Origin: Myxococcales bacterium
GTDB lineage: Bacteria > Myxococcota_A > UBA9160 > UBA4427
Direction: 5' to 3'
Length of the DNA: 41,487 nt
Assembly (NCBI GenBank): GCA_012959665.1
Contig: DUCT01000032.1
Coordinates: 1 to 41,487, forward strand
Numbering within the stretch: the stretch's first letter is position 1; every line of letters begins with the position of its first letter. The notes under the pieces are model-generated. The model made no database searches. It was given only the letters and a program-made list of their open reading frames with translations, and was not told the DNA's origin. The position numbers were made by a program, and so were the translations under genes. This document shows positions 18,381 through 27,140 of this stretch, one piece after another.

Positions 18381-19640
18381 ATGCGAATCGCACTGCTGAC
18401 CTATCGAGGAAACATGTTCTGTGGCGGACAGGGCATCTACGCCGCCTATCTCGCCCGGGAGTGGCAGAAGGCCGGGCACGATGTTCACGTCTTCGCCGGA
18501 CCTCCGCTTCCGGAGTTGGCCTCGGGCATTCCCCTGCATGAAATTCCCAACGACAACGTCTTCGCCGGCGAGATGCAGAATTTCTTCAACCCGGCCCAAC
18601 CCCTCTCCCTACTCAAACCCCTAAGCCTCTGGGAACTGGGTGTCTCGCGATTCGGCATCTTTCCTGAGATGCAGACATTCGGCTTCCGCCTGATGCGTCG
18701 CTGGCCGACGCTCCAGGAGCGGCACAAGTTCGACATCGTCTTTGACAACCAATCCCTGTCCTGGGGTCTGCTCGGCATTCGCGCCATGGGGACACCCGTC
18801 GTATCGGTGATCCATCACCCCCTTCACATTGACCGCGAGGCCGACTACTCCATCGATCCCCGGCTGATCAAGAAGATCAAACGAACCCTCTACTTTCCGC
18901 TCTTCATGCAGCAGCAAGTCGCGCCGCGACTCGATCGCATCGTGACAGTGAGCCAGGCATCGGCCCACGAAATCGAGCGCTACTTCGGCATCCCGAGCAA
19001 GAACGTCCCCGTCATCTACAACGGCACAGATACGGAACTCTTCCGACCCATCGAAAGCGTCGAGAAGGAAACCGACATGCTTTTCGTCGGCCGCACCGAA
19101 GACCGCAAAAAGGGAATCGGCACGATGCTTGAAGCCCTCTCGCTGCTGCCCAAAGAAGTCACCCTCAAAATCGTGGATGGCCGCATACCGGAAAATGGCC
19201 TCGTCCCCCGCCTGATCCAGAAATACGGGTTGGGCGACCGGGTCAAGGTCGTCGATCGGATGCTCAGTGTGGAGGAACTCGTCGAGCAGTACTCCAGCGC
19301 GCGGGTCGCCATCGTGCCCTCTTTCTTCGAGGGGTTCGGGTTTCCCGCCAGCGAGGCCATGGCATGCGGGCTCGCGGTGATCGCCAATGCCGCCGGCGCC
19401 CTACCCGAGGTCGTGGGCACGGATGGACACGCGGGACGCCTGGTCCCCATGCGAGACTCCCGGGCCATGGCCGACGCCATGGCGGACGTCCTTTCGAATC
19501 CGGAGAAAACCGCCCGAATCGGTCGCGCCGCGCGCAAGCGGATCGAGCGAGTATTCCAATGGAGCGACGCTGCCGCTGGCCTCGTCGACGTATTCGAGGA
19601 AACCCTGCGTGCTTCTCACCGTCGATCTCGAGCGGCTTGA
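18381..19640 (+). CDS. Glycosyltransferase family 4
   Basis: 'MRIALLTYRGNMFCGGQGIYAAYLAREWQKAGHDVHVFAGPPLP' and 'VAIVPSFFEGFGFPASEAMACGLAVIANAAGALPEVVG' (GT-B, GT4). ATG at 18381. Confidence 0.92.
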   Translation: MRIALLTYRGNMFCGGQGIYAAYLAREWQKAGHDVHVFAGPPLPELASGIPLHEIPNDNVFAGEMQNFFNPAQPLSLLKPLSLWELGVSRFGIFPEMQTFGFRLMRRWPTLQERHKFDIVFDNQSLSWGLLGIRAMGTPVVSVIHHPLHIDREADYSIDPRLIKKIKRTLYFPLFMQQQVAPRLDRIVTVSQASAHEIERYFGIPSKNVPVIYNGTDTELFRPIESVEKETDMLFVGRTEDRKKGIGTMLEALSLLPKEVTLKIVDGRIPENGLVPRLIQKYGLGDRVKVVDRMLSVEELVEQYSSARVAIVPSFFEGFGFPASEAMACGLAVIANAAGALPEVVGTDGHAGRLVPMRDSRAMADAMADVLSNPEKTARIGRAARKRIERVFQWSDAAAGLVDVFEETLRASHRRSRAA

Positions 19641-20319
19641 CGTCCGAGCCGGCGACCTCGTCTTGGACGCGGGTTGCGGCGAGGGTCGTCATTGCTTCGG
19701 CTGCCTCGAACGCGGGGCACGCGTTGTCGGACTCGATCTCGACTTCGACTCCCTAAGGCTCGCCGCCCGGCGGCTGCGGGGCCGGGCCGAGGAGCTCAAA
19801 TCCGTCGGGGAGATGAACCAAGGAAACGCTTTCGCCCTCCCCTACGCGAACAACACCTTTGACCGCATCATCTGCTCCGAGGTCATGGAACACGTCCACG
19901 ACTACGTGGGCGCGGTGCGCGAACTCGCCCGGGTCACACGGCCGGGGGGCAGGCTCGCCATTACGATCCCGACGGCAACCAGCGAGCACCTGTATCTGCG
20001 CCTGGGGGATGACTACTTCGAGAGCCCGGGTGGTCATATCCGAATCTTTAAGCCAAGGAGGCTTGCCGAAGGCCTAGCCAAGGTCGGTCTCAGTACAGTC
20101 GGCGTCGGCTTTGCCCACGGTTTTCACACGCCGTACTGGGTGCTTCGTTCCATCATGAACCTGCCCTCGGCGGATGACAGCGCCCTCGTGCGGATCTACC
20201 GAAAATTCCTGATCCAGATCACGGGTTCCCCCGTCATGGATCGCATCGAGAAAAAAGTCCTGAATCGGATCTGTCCCAAGAGCTTGATCCTGTACGCCGA
20301 GAAGTCGTCCATTGCCTGA
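19609..20319 (+). CDS. Class I SAM-dependent methyltransferase (Methyltransf_11 type)
   Basis: 'DLVLDAGCGEGRHCFGCLERGARVVGLDLD', 'FDRIICSEVMEHVHDYVGAVRELARVTRPGGRLAITIP'. GTG start at 19609 overlapping the GT4 end. Confidence 0.9.
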   Translation: MLLTVDLERLDVRAGDLVLDAGCGEGRHCFGCLERGARVVGLDLDFDSLRLAARRLRGRAEELKSVGEMNQGNAFALPYANNTFDRIICSEVMEHVHDYVGAVRELARVTRPGGRLAITIPTATSEHLYLRLGDDYFESPGGHIRIFKPRRLAEGLAKVGLSTVGVGFAHGFHTPYWVLRSIMNLPSADDSALVRIYRKFLIQITGSPVMDRIEKKVLNRICPKSLILYAEKSSIA

Positions 20320-21628
20320 CCTCCAGCGGCCCCAACGGGTCTGTTTTATTGCCTATCGGGGCAGCATGACATGCGGGGGCCAGGGCATCTACCTCTACTT
20401 CCTGGCCCGGGAACTGGCACGCCTCGGAATCGAGGTCGACGTCGTGGTGGGCCCGCCCTACCCGGACCCCATGGACTTTGCCCGGAGTGTCCAGAAACTC
20501 CCCAATCGAGAACACTGGGCTCGGTGGTTTACCGGCGACTACCCGGGGATGCTCCCGGAGGGAGGAGCGATGGCGGCGCTCAACCCCCTCAACCTCTACG
20601 AGCTTGGGGCCAGTCGCCTGGGCTTCCTCCCCGAACCCATGGCGTTCAGCTTGCGCGCACTCCGCGCCCTGGCCCAACGCCTCCGCACCGGCGAACGGTG
20701 GGATCTGATCCACGATGTCCAGTGCCTCGGCTACGGGGTCCTTGGCCTCAAGGCCCTGGGGCTCCCGGTCGTCACCACCATCCACCACCCTCTGTCGGTG
20801 GACCGCCGAGCGTCCCTGATCCGAGACCAGACCCTTCGCGACCGAATCGGCTCCATGGCCTTCTACCCCGTGGACATGCAGGCCTTCGTGGCCCGGCGCG
20901 TCGACCGAGTCTTCACCTCCTCCGAAGAGAGCGCACGGGCGATCGCCACGGACTTTCGGGTCAATCCGAATCGCATCCGCAATGTCCTCAATGGCCTGGA
21001 TACCGATTTCTTTTGTCCCGACCAAGCCGTGGAGCGAAGCGAAACCGAACTGCTCTGCGTGGGACGCGCCAGTGACCCCAACAAGGGCGTCCGCAGCCTG
21101 ATCCGGGCACTGGCTCACCTGCCCGAGGCCATCACCCTCACCTTGGTGGACAACAACCACCCGGACAGCGAGGTTTTCAAGTGGGCGCGCGAGGTCGGGG
21201 TGGGCCACCGACTGAATGTCACAGGCCGGGTCGAGGCCGACGCCTTGGTGAACCTGTACCGAAGAGCCGCCGTCACCGTGGTTCCGTCGCGCTACGAGGG
21301 GTTCGGATTGCCTGCCGTGGAATCCATGGCCTGCGGCACGCCGGTGGTGGCCTGCCGTGTGGGCGCCCTTCCCGAAGTCATGGCGCTATGCGAGGGGGGA
21401 CTTCTGGTCGAAAAAGATTCATCCCCGGCCCTCGCCCAAGGAATCAAAACCCTCATGCGCTCATCCGATCAACGCCGGGAACTTGCCGAGCGTGGGCGTG
21501 GGCGTGTGGAAGCACATTTGTCCTGGCGGAGAGTCGCCAGCGCCACAGCCGACGGTTACGCCGAGTTACTGGCCGAACGGCGCGGTCGCCCCACCAGCAC
21601 GATCACGTCGGATAGACCCGGCCAATGA
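20312..21628 (+). CDS. Glycosyltransferase family 4, paralogous to 18381-19640 (TTG start)
   Basis: 'IAYRGSMTCGGQGIYLYFLARELARLGIEVDVVVGPPYP' and 'VVPSRYEGFGLPAVESMACGTPVVACRVGALPEV'. TTG at 20312 overlaps the methyltransferase stop. Confidence 0.92.
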   Translation: MPDLQRPQRVCFIAYRGSMTCGGQGIYLYFLARELARLGIEVDVVVGPPYPDPMDFARSVQKLPNREHWARWFTGDYPGMLPEGGAMAALNPLNLYELGASRLGFLPEPMAFSLRALRALAQRLRTGERWDLIHDVQCLGYGVLGLKALGLPVVTTIHHPLSVDRRASLIRDQTLRDRIGSMAFYPVDMQAFVARRVDRVFTSSEESARAIATDFRVNPNRIRNVLNGLDTDFFCPDQAVERSETELLCVGRASDPNKGVRSLIRALAHLPEAITLTLVDNNHPDSEVFKWAREVGVGHRLNVTGRVEADALVNLYRRAAVTVVPSRYEGFGLPAVESMACGTPVVACRVGALPEVMALCEGGLLVEKDSSPALAQGIKTLMRSSDQRRELAERGRGRVEAHLSWRRVASATADGYAELLAERRGRPTSTITSDRPGQ

Positions 21629-22350
21629 CGCGCCAATTGGTCCATGGACCTCACGGCCACATCCGCCACCGGCCGAGGGAACCGCGCCATCCACTTGGAC
21701 CAGCCGGGCATTCCCCAGCCCATTGAAATGCCTTCCATGCTTTCGATGATCAAGCTCTTCTCGGCCTGCTCACGAATCAGGTCTGGCTCGTACCGGGTAA
21801 AATGGTCACTGGGGGCGTCGTAGCCCCGTCGCTCCCGCAATGGACCCAGGCCCAGAACATCTTGTCGAAAATCGTCCAGAGCACGGCCGACCCGGCAGGC
21901 CAGAGACTCAAAGTTCGCGATGGCCAGCACCACCCGGCCTTCGGGTTTCGTGACCCGGGCCATCTCGGCGATCGCCCGCTCCGGGGTGTCGAAGTGATCC
22001 ATCGCCCCCTTGCAGATGCAGGCATCGAAACTCTCCGGGGAGAACGGCAGCGTGTCCGACCAACCCCGAACCCACTCGGGCATGGGACCGGGCTTGTCCG
22101 CCGCAAACATCTGGGCCATTCCCGTCATTCGCCCAGAGGGTTCCGCCCCGACGGCGCGCGCTCCGCGAGCCGCCAGCGCAATCGAGTCCTGCCCGACACC
22201 ACTCGCCACATCGAGGACCCAGGTACCCGGACCCGGTCGGGCCCGGTCCAGGGTGACTCGGGTCATCCGGTCAAATAGGAATTCGCTATCCGGCGTCAGG
22301 CCGGTGGGGATCACATCACTCATGTCTCGATCAAGATCGACCACTCTCAT
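21556..22350 (-). CDS. Class I SAM-dependent methyltransferase
   Basis: 'PGTWVLDVASGVGQDSIALAARGARAVGAEPS', 'SFDACICKGAMDHFDTPERAIAEMARVTKPEGRVVLAI'. Confidence 0.88.
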   Translation of the reverse strand: MRVVDLDRDMSDVIPTGLTPDSEFLFDRMTRVTLDRARPGPGTWVLDVASGVGQDSIALAARGARAVGAEPSGRMTGMAQMFAADKPGPMPEWVRGWSDTLPFSPESFDACICKGAMDHFDTPERAIAEMARVTKPEGRVVLAIANFESLACRVGRALDDFRQDVLGLGPLRERRGYDAPSDHFTRYEPDLIREQAEKSLIIESMEGISMGWGMPGWSKWMARFPRPVADVAVRSMDQLARHWPGLSDVIVLVGRPRRSASNSA

Positions 22351-22497
22351 AACGGGCCAAGCTAGCTTCTCTGGAGCGCCCTGTCTGGACCCAGTTAGAA
22401 ACCCAAGCCCTCGCTTCGTCCCAGCCACCCCGCCCAGTCCCGAGTCTGCGATCCCAATTTGGACCTCTCCCTCAGCACAGGTATCTTCTTCGGGAGC

Positions 22498-23778
22498 ATG
22501 GCTGACGAGACCTCTGGGTTGAATACAGACTCCGCCTCCCCGCGGAGACCCTTCCTAACCGCCGGAAGGTTCGCGAGAGATCGCATTCTCTCCTTCTGGG
22601 TCATCTACATCGCGGTATTTGTGTTCCTAATCCTCTATACGTCCACGGTTCGGGTGGCCGAGATCCGCCTGGACCAGCACTTTGCGCGCCTGGCCGTGGA
22701 AGCAACCCACGTCACCGAACTCGATACGCCTGTCGCCACCCAGATCCAGCAAGCCATGGGCGACCTCGTCGAGCGCTCACCCTGGGTCACAATCGGGGGC
22801 ATCCGGGTCACCAGCCTCGTCCTGGGCAGCGACGGAATCAGCTGGATCTATGTCCACGGCCGTATCCCCCCCCAGCAGGAAGGGCTCGCCCCCACAGATG
22901 TTCTTCGCCAGGCAGTGGAATTGCTACCGGCTTCCACCGACGTGAGCGTTTCGGTTCCCCACACATCACTGCTCGCCAACGCAATATTGCTCGGCTACGC
23001 GTCCCTGCTGCTCTGGGGACTCTATTCCTACAATCGGGCCAATCAGCGCCGGTACGCGCGCGAAACCCAGGCCGCCGTCGCCGCTCGGGACCTCGCGGCT
23101 GGACGGGCGAGCAAAATCGAAGAACAGCTCTTTGCAGCGCGCAACCGCCTTGCCACCATCGAGCCCTCCGAGAAGGCCCAGAGCACCGAAATCGCCGGGC
23201 TCCAGTCCGAGAGGCTCGAACTGCAACAGAAGATCAACGTTCTGGCCAGCCGCGAGGAAGAGCTTCGGGGATCCGCCGATCGATCTGTCGAACTCTCCCA
23301 GGAGGTCACCGCCCTGGAGGAACTACTGGAAGAAGCAGCGGACAACATTACGACCAAGGAAGAGGAACTCAAGCAACTCGAAAAGAACCTCAAGCAAGCG
23401 GCCAAGGGTGGAGGCAGTTCCCGCAGCAAGGGCGGCGAGGCTCTAGCCCGACGGCTGAGGACCCTCTACAAGACAGTCGAATTCGACGACCATGCTGTCG
23501 ACACCCTCTTTGCGCTCCGCGACGAAACCATGAAGCTCAAAGCCGAGGAAGTCATCAAGCGCCTCTCCGAAGAGTCCGACAACGTTGCCGTTCGCCGCAA
23601 GGTCGGCGGCCTCCCCAACCATCTCAATATCTACGAACTCGGATTCGCGGGTAAGGGGCGTATCTATTATTGCCGGGGCCAGTCACAACGTTTTCGCGTC
23701 CTCACTGTCGGCGCAAAAAACAGCCAGGACTCGGACATGGAATATCTCCGCCGACACGGCCGAGAGGAGGCCACCTAA
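22498..23778 (+). CDS. Uncharacterised two-TM + coiled-coil protein with C-terminal RelE/ParE-like domain
   Basis: TM1 'FWVIYIAVFVFLILYTS', TM2 'LLANAILLGYASLLLWGLY', long coiled coil, then 'YKTVEFDDHAVDTLFALRDETMKLKAEEVIKRLSEESDNVAVRRKVGGLPNHLNIYELGFAGKGRIYYCRGQSQRFRVLTVGAKNSQDSDMEYLRR', which follows a RelE-superfamily pattern. Confidence 0.75.
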   Translation: MADETSGLNTDSASPRRPFLTAGRFARDRILSFWVIYIAVFVFLILYTSTVRVAEIRLDQHFARLAVEATHVTELDTPVATQIQQAMGDLVERSPWVTIGGIRVTSLVLGSDGISWIYVHGRIPPQQEGLAPTDVLRQAVELLPASTDVSVSVPHTSLLANAILLGYASLLLWGLYSYNRANQRRYARETQAAVAARDLAAGRASKIEEQLFAARNRLATIEPSEKAQSTEIAGLQSERLELQQKINVLASREEELRGSADRSVELSQEVTALEELLEEAADNITTKEEELKQLEKNLKQAAKGGGSSRSKGGEALARRLRTLYKTVEFDDHAVDTLFALRDETMKLKAEEVIKRLSEESDNVAVRRKVGGLPNHLNIYELGFAGKGRIYYCRGQSQRFRVLTVGAKNSQDSDMEYLRRHGREEAT

Positions 23779-23798
23779 GCCCGGTCCCTGGCCAGCTC

Positions 23799-24164
23799 CT
23801 AGCCCAGGTGCTGGTGGAGAACCGCCTTCAGCTCGGCGTCGTCCCAGGGTTTTGGGATCAAGGCTTCGATGCCAATCTCCTTCAACTCCTGTTTACTCAC
23901 CGCCTCGGCCCATCCGGTGATCAACAGACGAACCGTTTCCGGGCGCCGTCGCGCGACTTCGGCCAGCAATTCCGTCCCCGTCATCCCCGGCATCTTGTGA
24001 TCCGAGAGAACCAGATCCACCGCCCCCTTGTCGACGATACGGAGCGCCTCCCGGGCCGAGTCCGCCAGCAGGATATTCCAGCCCTCACGGCGCAGCGAGC
24101 GTTTTAGAGCGGAAAGGATCCCGGCATCATCGTCGACGATCAGTAGATTCATCATCGGCCACAA
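23799..24164 (-). CDS. Stand-alone receiver-domain response regulator
   Basis: 'MNLLIVDDDAGILSALKRSLRREGWNILLADSAREALRIVDKGAVDLVLSDHKMPGMTGTELLAEV...LITGWAEAV...IPKPWD' with complete DD/D/T/K. Confidence 0.94.
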   Translation of the reverse strand: MWPMMNLLIVDDDAGILSALKRSLRREGWNILLADSAREALRIVDKGAVDLVLSDHKMPGMTGTELLAEVARRRPETVRLLITGWAEAVSKQELKEIGIEALIPKPWDDAELKAVLHQHLG

Positions 24165-24176
24165 CTCCCTTCATTT

Positions 24177-26300
24177 TCATTCGGTGATCGGCTCGTCCGA
24201 GCCGTCGATGGGTGAAGCTTCCCGGAGAGGCTCACGTTCCAGGGGTAGGAAAATCTCAAAGCGGGCACCTCCCCCCGGCTCACTGGTCGCCGTCATCTCG
24301 CCGCCGTGCTTCTTCACGATCCCGTAGGAGGTAGACAATCCCAGACCCGTCCCAGCACCAACTTCCTTTGTCGTAAAGAAAGGGTCAAAGATCCTCGGCA
24401 AGTTCTCTTCCGCAATCCCCGCACCGGTATCGCGAATGGCCACCTCGATGCCACCTCCCCGATGTCGAGTCGAAATCTCAATCACGCCCCCTTCATCGGA
24501 TCCTTCCTCGATGCTCTCCTCGATAGCCTGATAGGCGTTGACCAGCAAGTTCATGAAAACCTGCTTCAACTGCATGGGGTGGCAGCGCAACTCGGGCAGA
24601 ACTTGATAGTCCTTCTTCAGTTCCACCGAGTGCTTCATCATCGTCCAGACAATATTTGCCGTGGAGTCAACGCATTGGTTGACGTCGGCCAACGTCGTCG
24701 CCAGACCACCCTGATGGGAAAAATCGCGTAGATCGCTCACGATATGACGAATGCGCTCGGAGCCTTCGAGAGACTCGCGCAGAGCACTCGCAAAATCCTT
24801 GCGCAGATAATCGACCTCGATTCGCCCGGCGGTCTCCTCCAACGCGCTTGCCGCCTGCTGAATCTCGGGTGCAGCACCCGGTGGAATCGCGCGTTGCAGG
24901 TCACCCACTGCATCGAGATACTCCGAGAGATCGTCCAGGTACTCGCGCATCTGGGCAAGGTTGGCGTGAATGAATCCCACCGGATTGTTGATCTCGTGGG
25001 CGATTCCCGCAGCCAACTGCCCGATGGACGCCATCTTTTCCTGCTGAAGGACCTGGCGCTGCAACTCCTTGATCTCACTCAGGTCTTGAAAAATCACCAC
25101 CGCGCCCTGAACATCCCAACTCTCCTCACGCAGCGGCGAGCAAGAGATCCCGATGGGAATCACAGTGCCATCGGCCAAGGAGAGCATCATCTCCCCCCCC
25201 TTGGAGTCCGTGCCGTCCTCAAGCGCCCGGGCGAGAGGCGAAGGCAACTCGCCGGCGGAGGAAAAGTATTCCTCCACCCGTTGCCCGCGCAGACCCCCCT
25301 CGGGACAACCCAGTATCCGACCCGCCGGAGGATTTGCAAACGTGATTTTTGCCTCGCGGTCAACCACCATCAGGGCGCTGTTAATACTCCTGACCACGAA
25401 TTCGTTGAATCGTTCGAGTTCCCCCAATCGCCGGCTCAGGGATTCTGTCTGGGTAACATTGGAAAGCGCAAGCAGAATGTGACCCTCACCGTCCAGCCGT
25501 TGACTGCGCACATCAAAGACAGAACCCCGGCCTTGAGCATCCACCATGCGCGCGAGACGAGACCCCTCGGGCAAAGCCAGGCCCGGAGGCGGAAGCAACT
25601 GCAACAGGTTGCCGCTTTCGATCAAATCCTTGGGCAGGGCCGATTGGACGTGCACTCCCCGAACGTGCTCGGAGGAAAGTCCGAAAGCACGCTGAAATTC
25701 GGGGTTGACCTCCACCACGCTTCGGGCGTCGTCCAGAACGGCCAGGGCCACGGGAATTTCGCTCACAATTGCCTCGTTGAGACTCTCCAGCCAGTGAATT
25801 TTGGTCTGCGCTGCGTCTCGATCACGGATCTGCCGCCAGCGACGGATCTGCTCCATCGCGACCAGCGCGAGCACCTCGGAGTAGTCATGGCCCACGCGCA
25901 CGCAATCCGCAGCGCCGTGGCGAAACGCATCCAGAGCAGCGGACTCCGAAGCCTCTGCGGGAATGACCACAACCACCGGCGCGCCGGGCGGGACCCCGCA
26001 TTCAAAGAAAGCCGTCACGGTGGCTGGATCGCAACGATCCAGGATCACGAGGTCCATTTCGAAGCGCCCGGCCAACTCGACGCATTGCTGAACGTCACAC
26101 GCGGGAAGGATTTCCACCTGTGCGCCAATTTGGCCGAGGGCCAAAGCGGTATCCGCCCGGGTGAGGTTCGTGTGCCCCGAATCCTCGTGCCGAACGCCCT
26201 GGGCCACGGAGGAAAAAACCGGCTCGTCGGCTCCCGGGACTTGAAGAACTGTTATCCGGACAAGGGCCGGACCCGTCTCGACTGGATGTGCTCCCACCAA
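24177..26300 (-). CDS. PAS-domain sensor histidine kinase with degenerate N-terminal receiver-like region
   Basis: H-box 'LAAGIAHEINNPVGFIHANL', N-box 'QVFMNLLVNAYQAI', G-boxes 'DTGAGIAEENLPRIFDPFFTTKEVGAGTGLGLSTSYGIVKKHGG'; two PAS-like regions. Confidence 0.94.
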   Translation of the reverse strand: MVGAHPVETGPALVRITVLQVPGADEPVFSSVAQGVRHEDSGHTNLTRADTALALGQIGAQVEILPACDVQQCVELAGRFEMDLVILDRCDPATVTAFFECGVPPGAPVVVVIPAEASESAALDAFRHGAADCVRVGHDYSEVLALVAMEQIRRWRQIRDRDAAQTKIHWLESLNEAIVSEIPVALAVLDDARSVVEVNPEFQRAFGLSSEHVRGVHVQSALPKDLIESGNLLQLLPPPGLALPEGSRLARMVDAQGRGSVFDVRSQRLDGEGHILLALSNVTQTESLSRRLGELERFNEFVVRSINSALMVVDREAKITFANPPAGRILGCPEGGLRGQRVEEYFSSAGELPSPLARALEDGTDSKGGEMMLSLADGTVIPIGISCSPLREESWDVQGAVVIFQDLSEIKELQRQVLQQEKMASIGQLAAGIAHEINNPVGFIHANLAQMREYLDDLSEYLDAVGDLQRAIPPGAAPEIQQAASALEETAGRIEVDYLRKDFASALRESLEGSERIRHIVSDLRDFSHQGGLATTLADVNQCVDSTANIVWTMMKHSVELKKDYQVLPELRCHPMQLKQVFMNLLVNAYQAIEESIEEGSDEGGVIEISTRHRGGGIEVAIRDTGAGIAEENLPRIFDPFFTTKEVGAGTGLGLSTSYGIVKKHGGEMTATSEPGGGARFEIFLPLEREPLREASPIDGSDEPITE

Positions 26301-26339
26301 GTTCGAAAATCCATTCCGATGTGGGGGGACTAGAGTAGG

Positions 26340-27014
26340 CTACCCGATCGCGGGCGAGCGACCAACCCCCGGTCCGGCCCCCCAGACCCGCCCCGGCGCT
26401 TTGGTCACCCCAAGGCCGCTGGCCATGCCCAGTCGGGCGGCTTTTCGGTAAAAGGTGCTCCGGCCTATGCCGAGGCAGCGCGCAGCCCTGCGAGTATCGC
26501 CCCCACTCACCTCCAGCGCCCGCTCCAGTGCCCTGCGCTCGTACGCGTCCAGGGAGAGCGGGATCCCATCGAGCTGCTCGACCCCGGCGGATTCCGCCGC
26601 TCCTTGGGCCCCAACCGAAGGTCGGCCGAGGGCCGCCCTGACAGCGCCCACCACTCGAGGCAGATCGCGACTCGGGTCCGCGATGTAATCGAAGGCCCCC
26701 AACCGCATGGCCTCGACGGCACGGTCGATGCAACCCGCCGCATCCAGCACAACAACCGCCGCCCGGGGCCAGCGTTCAAAGATCGGCTTAAGTGTTTCTA
26801 CGGGCCCTGCCCCACCGGAGCAGAGTTCCAAGACAACAACGGAAATTTCTGCCTTGGCGGGTAGGCACTGTGTGCTGCGCGAATCATTGGCTCGAACGAT
26901 CCGAACGATCGCGGGGTCCAGTAGCCTCCGGAGGACCGTTTCGGCGGATCCAGGCTCGCACGATAGGCAAAGCAGGGACGTCGGTTCCGCCACGGTCACT
27001 GTTCCAATCCGCAT
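26340..27014 (-). CDS. Fis-type (HTH_8) DNA-binding regulator with pseudo-receiver domain, no AAA+ domain
   Basis: C-terminal 'ALERALEVSGGDTRRAARCLGIGRSTFYRKAARLGM'; the N-terminal receiver-like fold lacks the acidic pair (CEPGS) and the phospho-Asp (VVVLELC). Confidence 0.78.
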   Translation of the reverse strand: MRIGTVTVAEPTSLLCLSCEPGSAETVLRRLLDPAIVRIVRANDSRSTQCLPAKAEISVVVLELCSGGAGPVETLKPIFERWPRAAVVVLDAAGCIDRAVEAMRLGAFDYIADPSRDLPRVVGAVRAALGRPSVGAQGAAESAGVEQLDGIPLSLDAYERRALERALEVSGGDTRRAARCLGIGRSTFYRKAARLGMASGLGVTKAPGRVWGAGPGVGRSPAIG

Positions 27015-27140
27015 GCAGAGCCTATCGACCCACGCAGCCAACCCTTGAGCGACAAATGCCTCAAACCTGCGACGGGTTGAATCGCGCCCACCCGCACTCT
27101 ATCCTGTGCCCGCCCCCCCTCCGCCAAGCGGAGCAGCTTC

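Noticed and set aside
20234-21208. 324-aa minus-strand ORF opposite the second GT4
   Set aside because: Antisense shadow of a conserved glycosyltransferase; no motif support.
22498-23778. Possible classical toxin-antitoxin locus suggested by the RelE-like C-terminus
   Set aside because: No adjacent small antitoxin ORF, and the domain is fused to a long membrane/coiled-coil protein; reported as a fusion instead.
24744-26333. 529-aa plus-strand ORF opposite the histidine kinase
   Set aside because: Shadow ORF of a high-GC gene; low-complexity, H/R/Q-rich translation with no domain signature, while the minus-strand kinase has complete H, N and G boxes.
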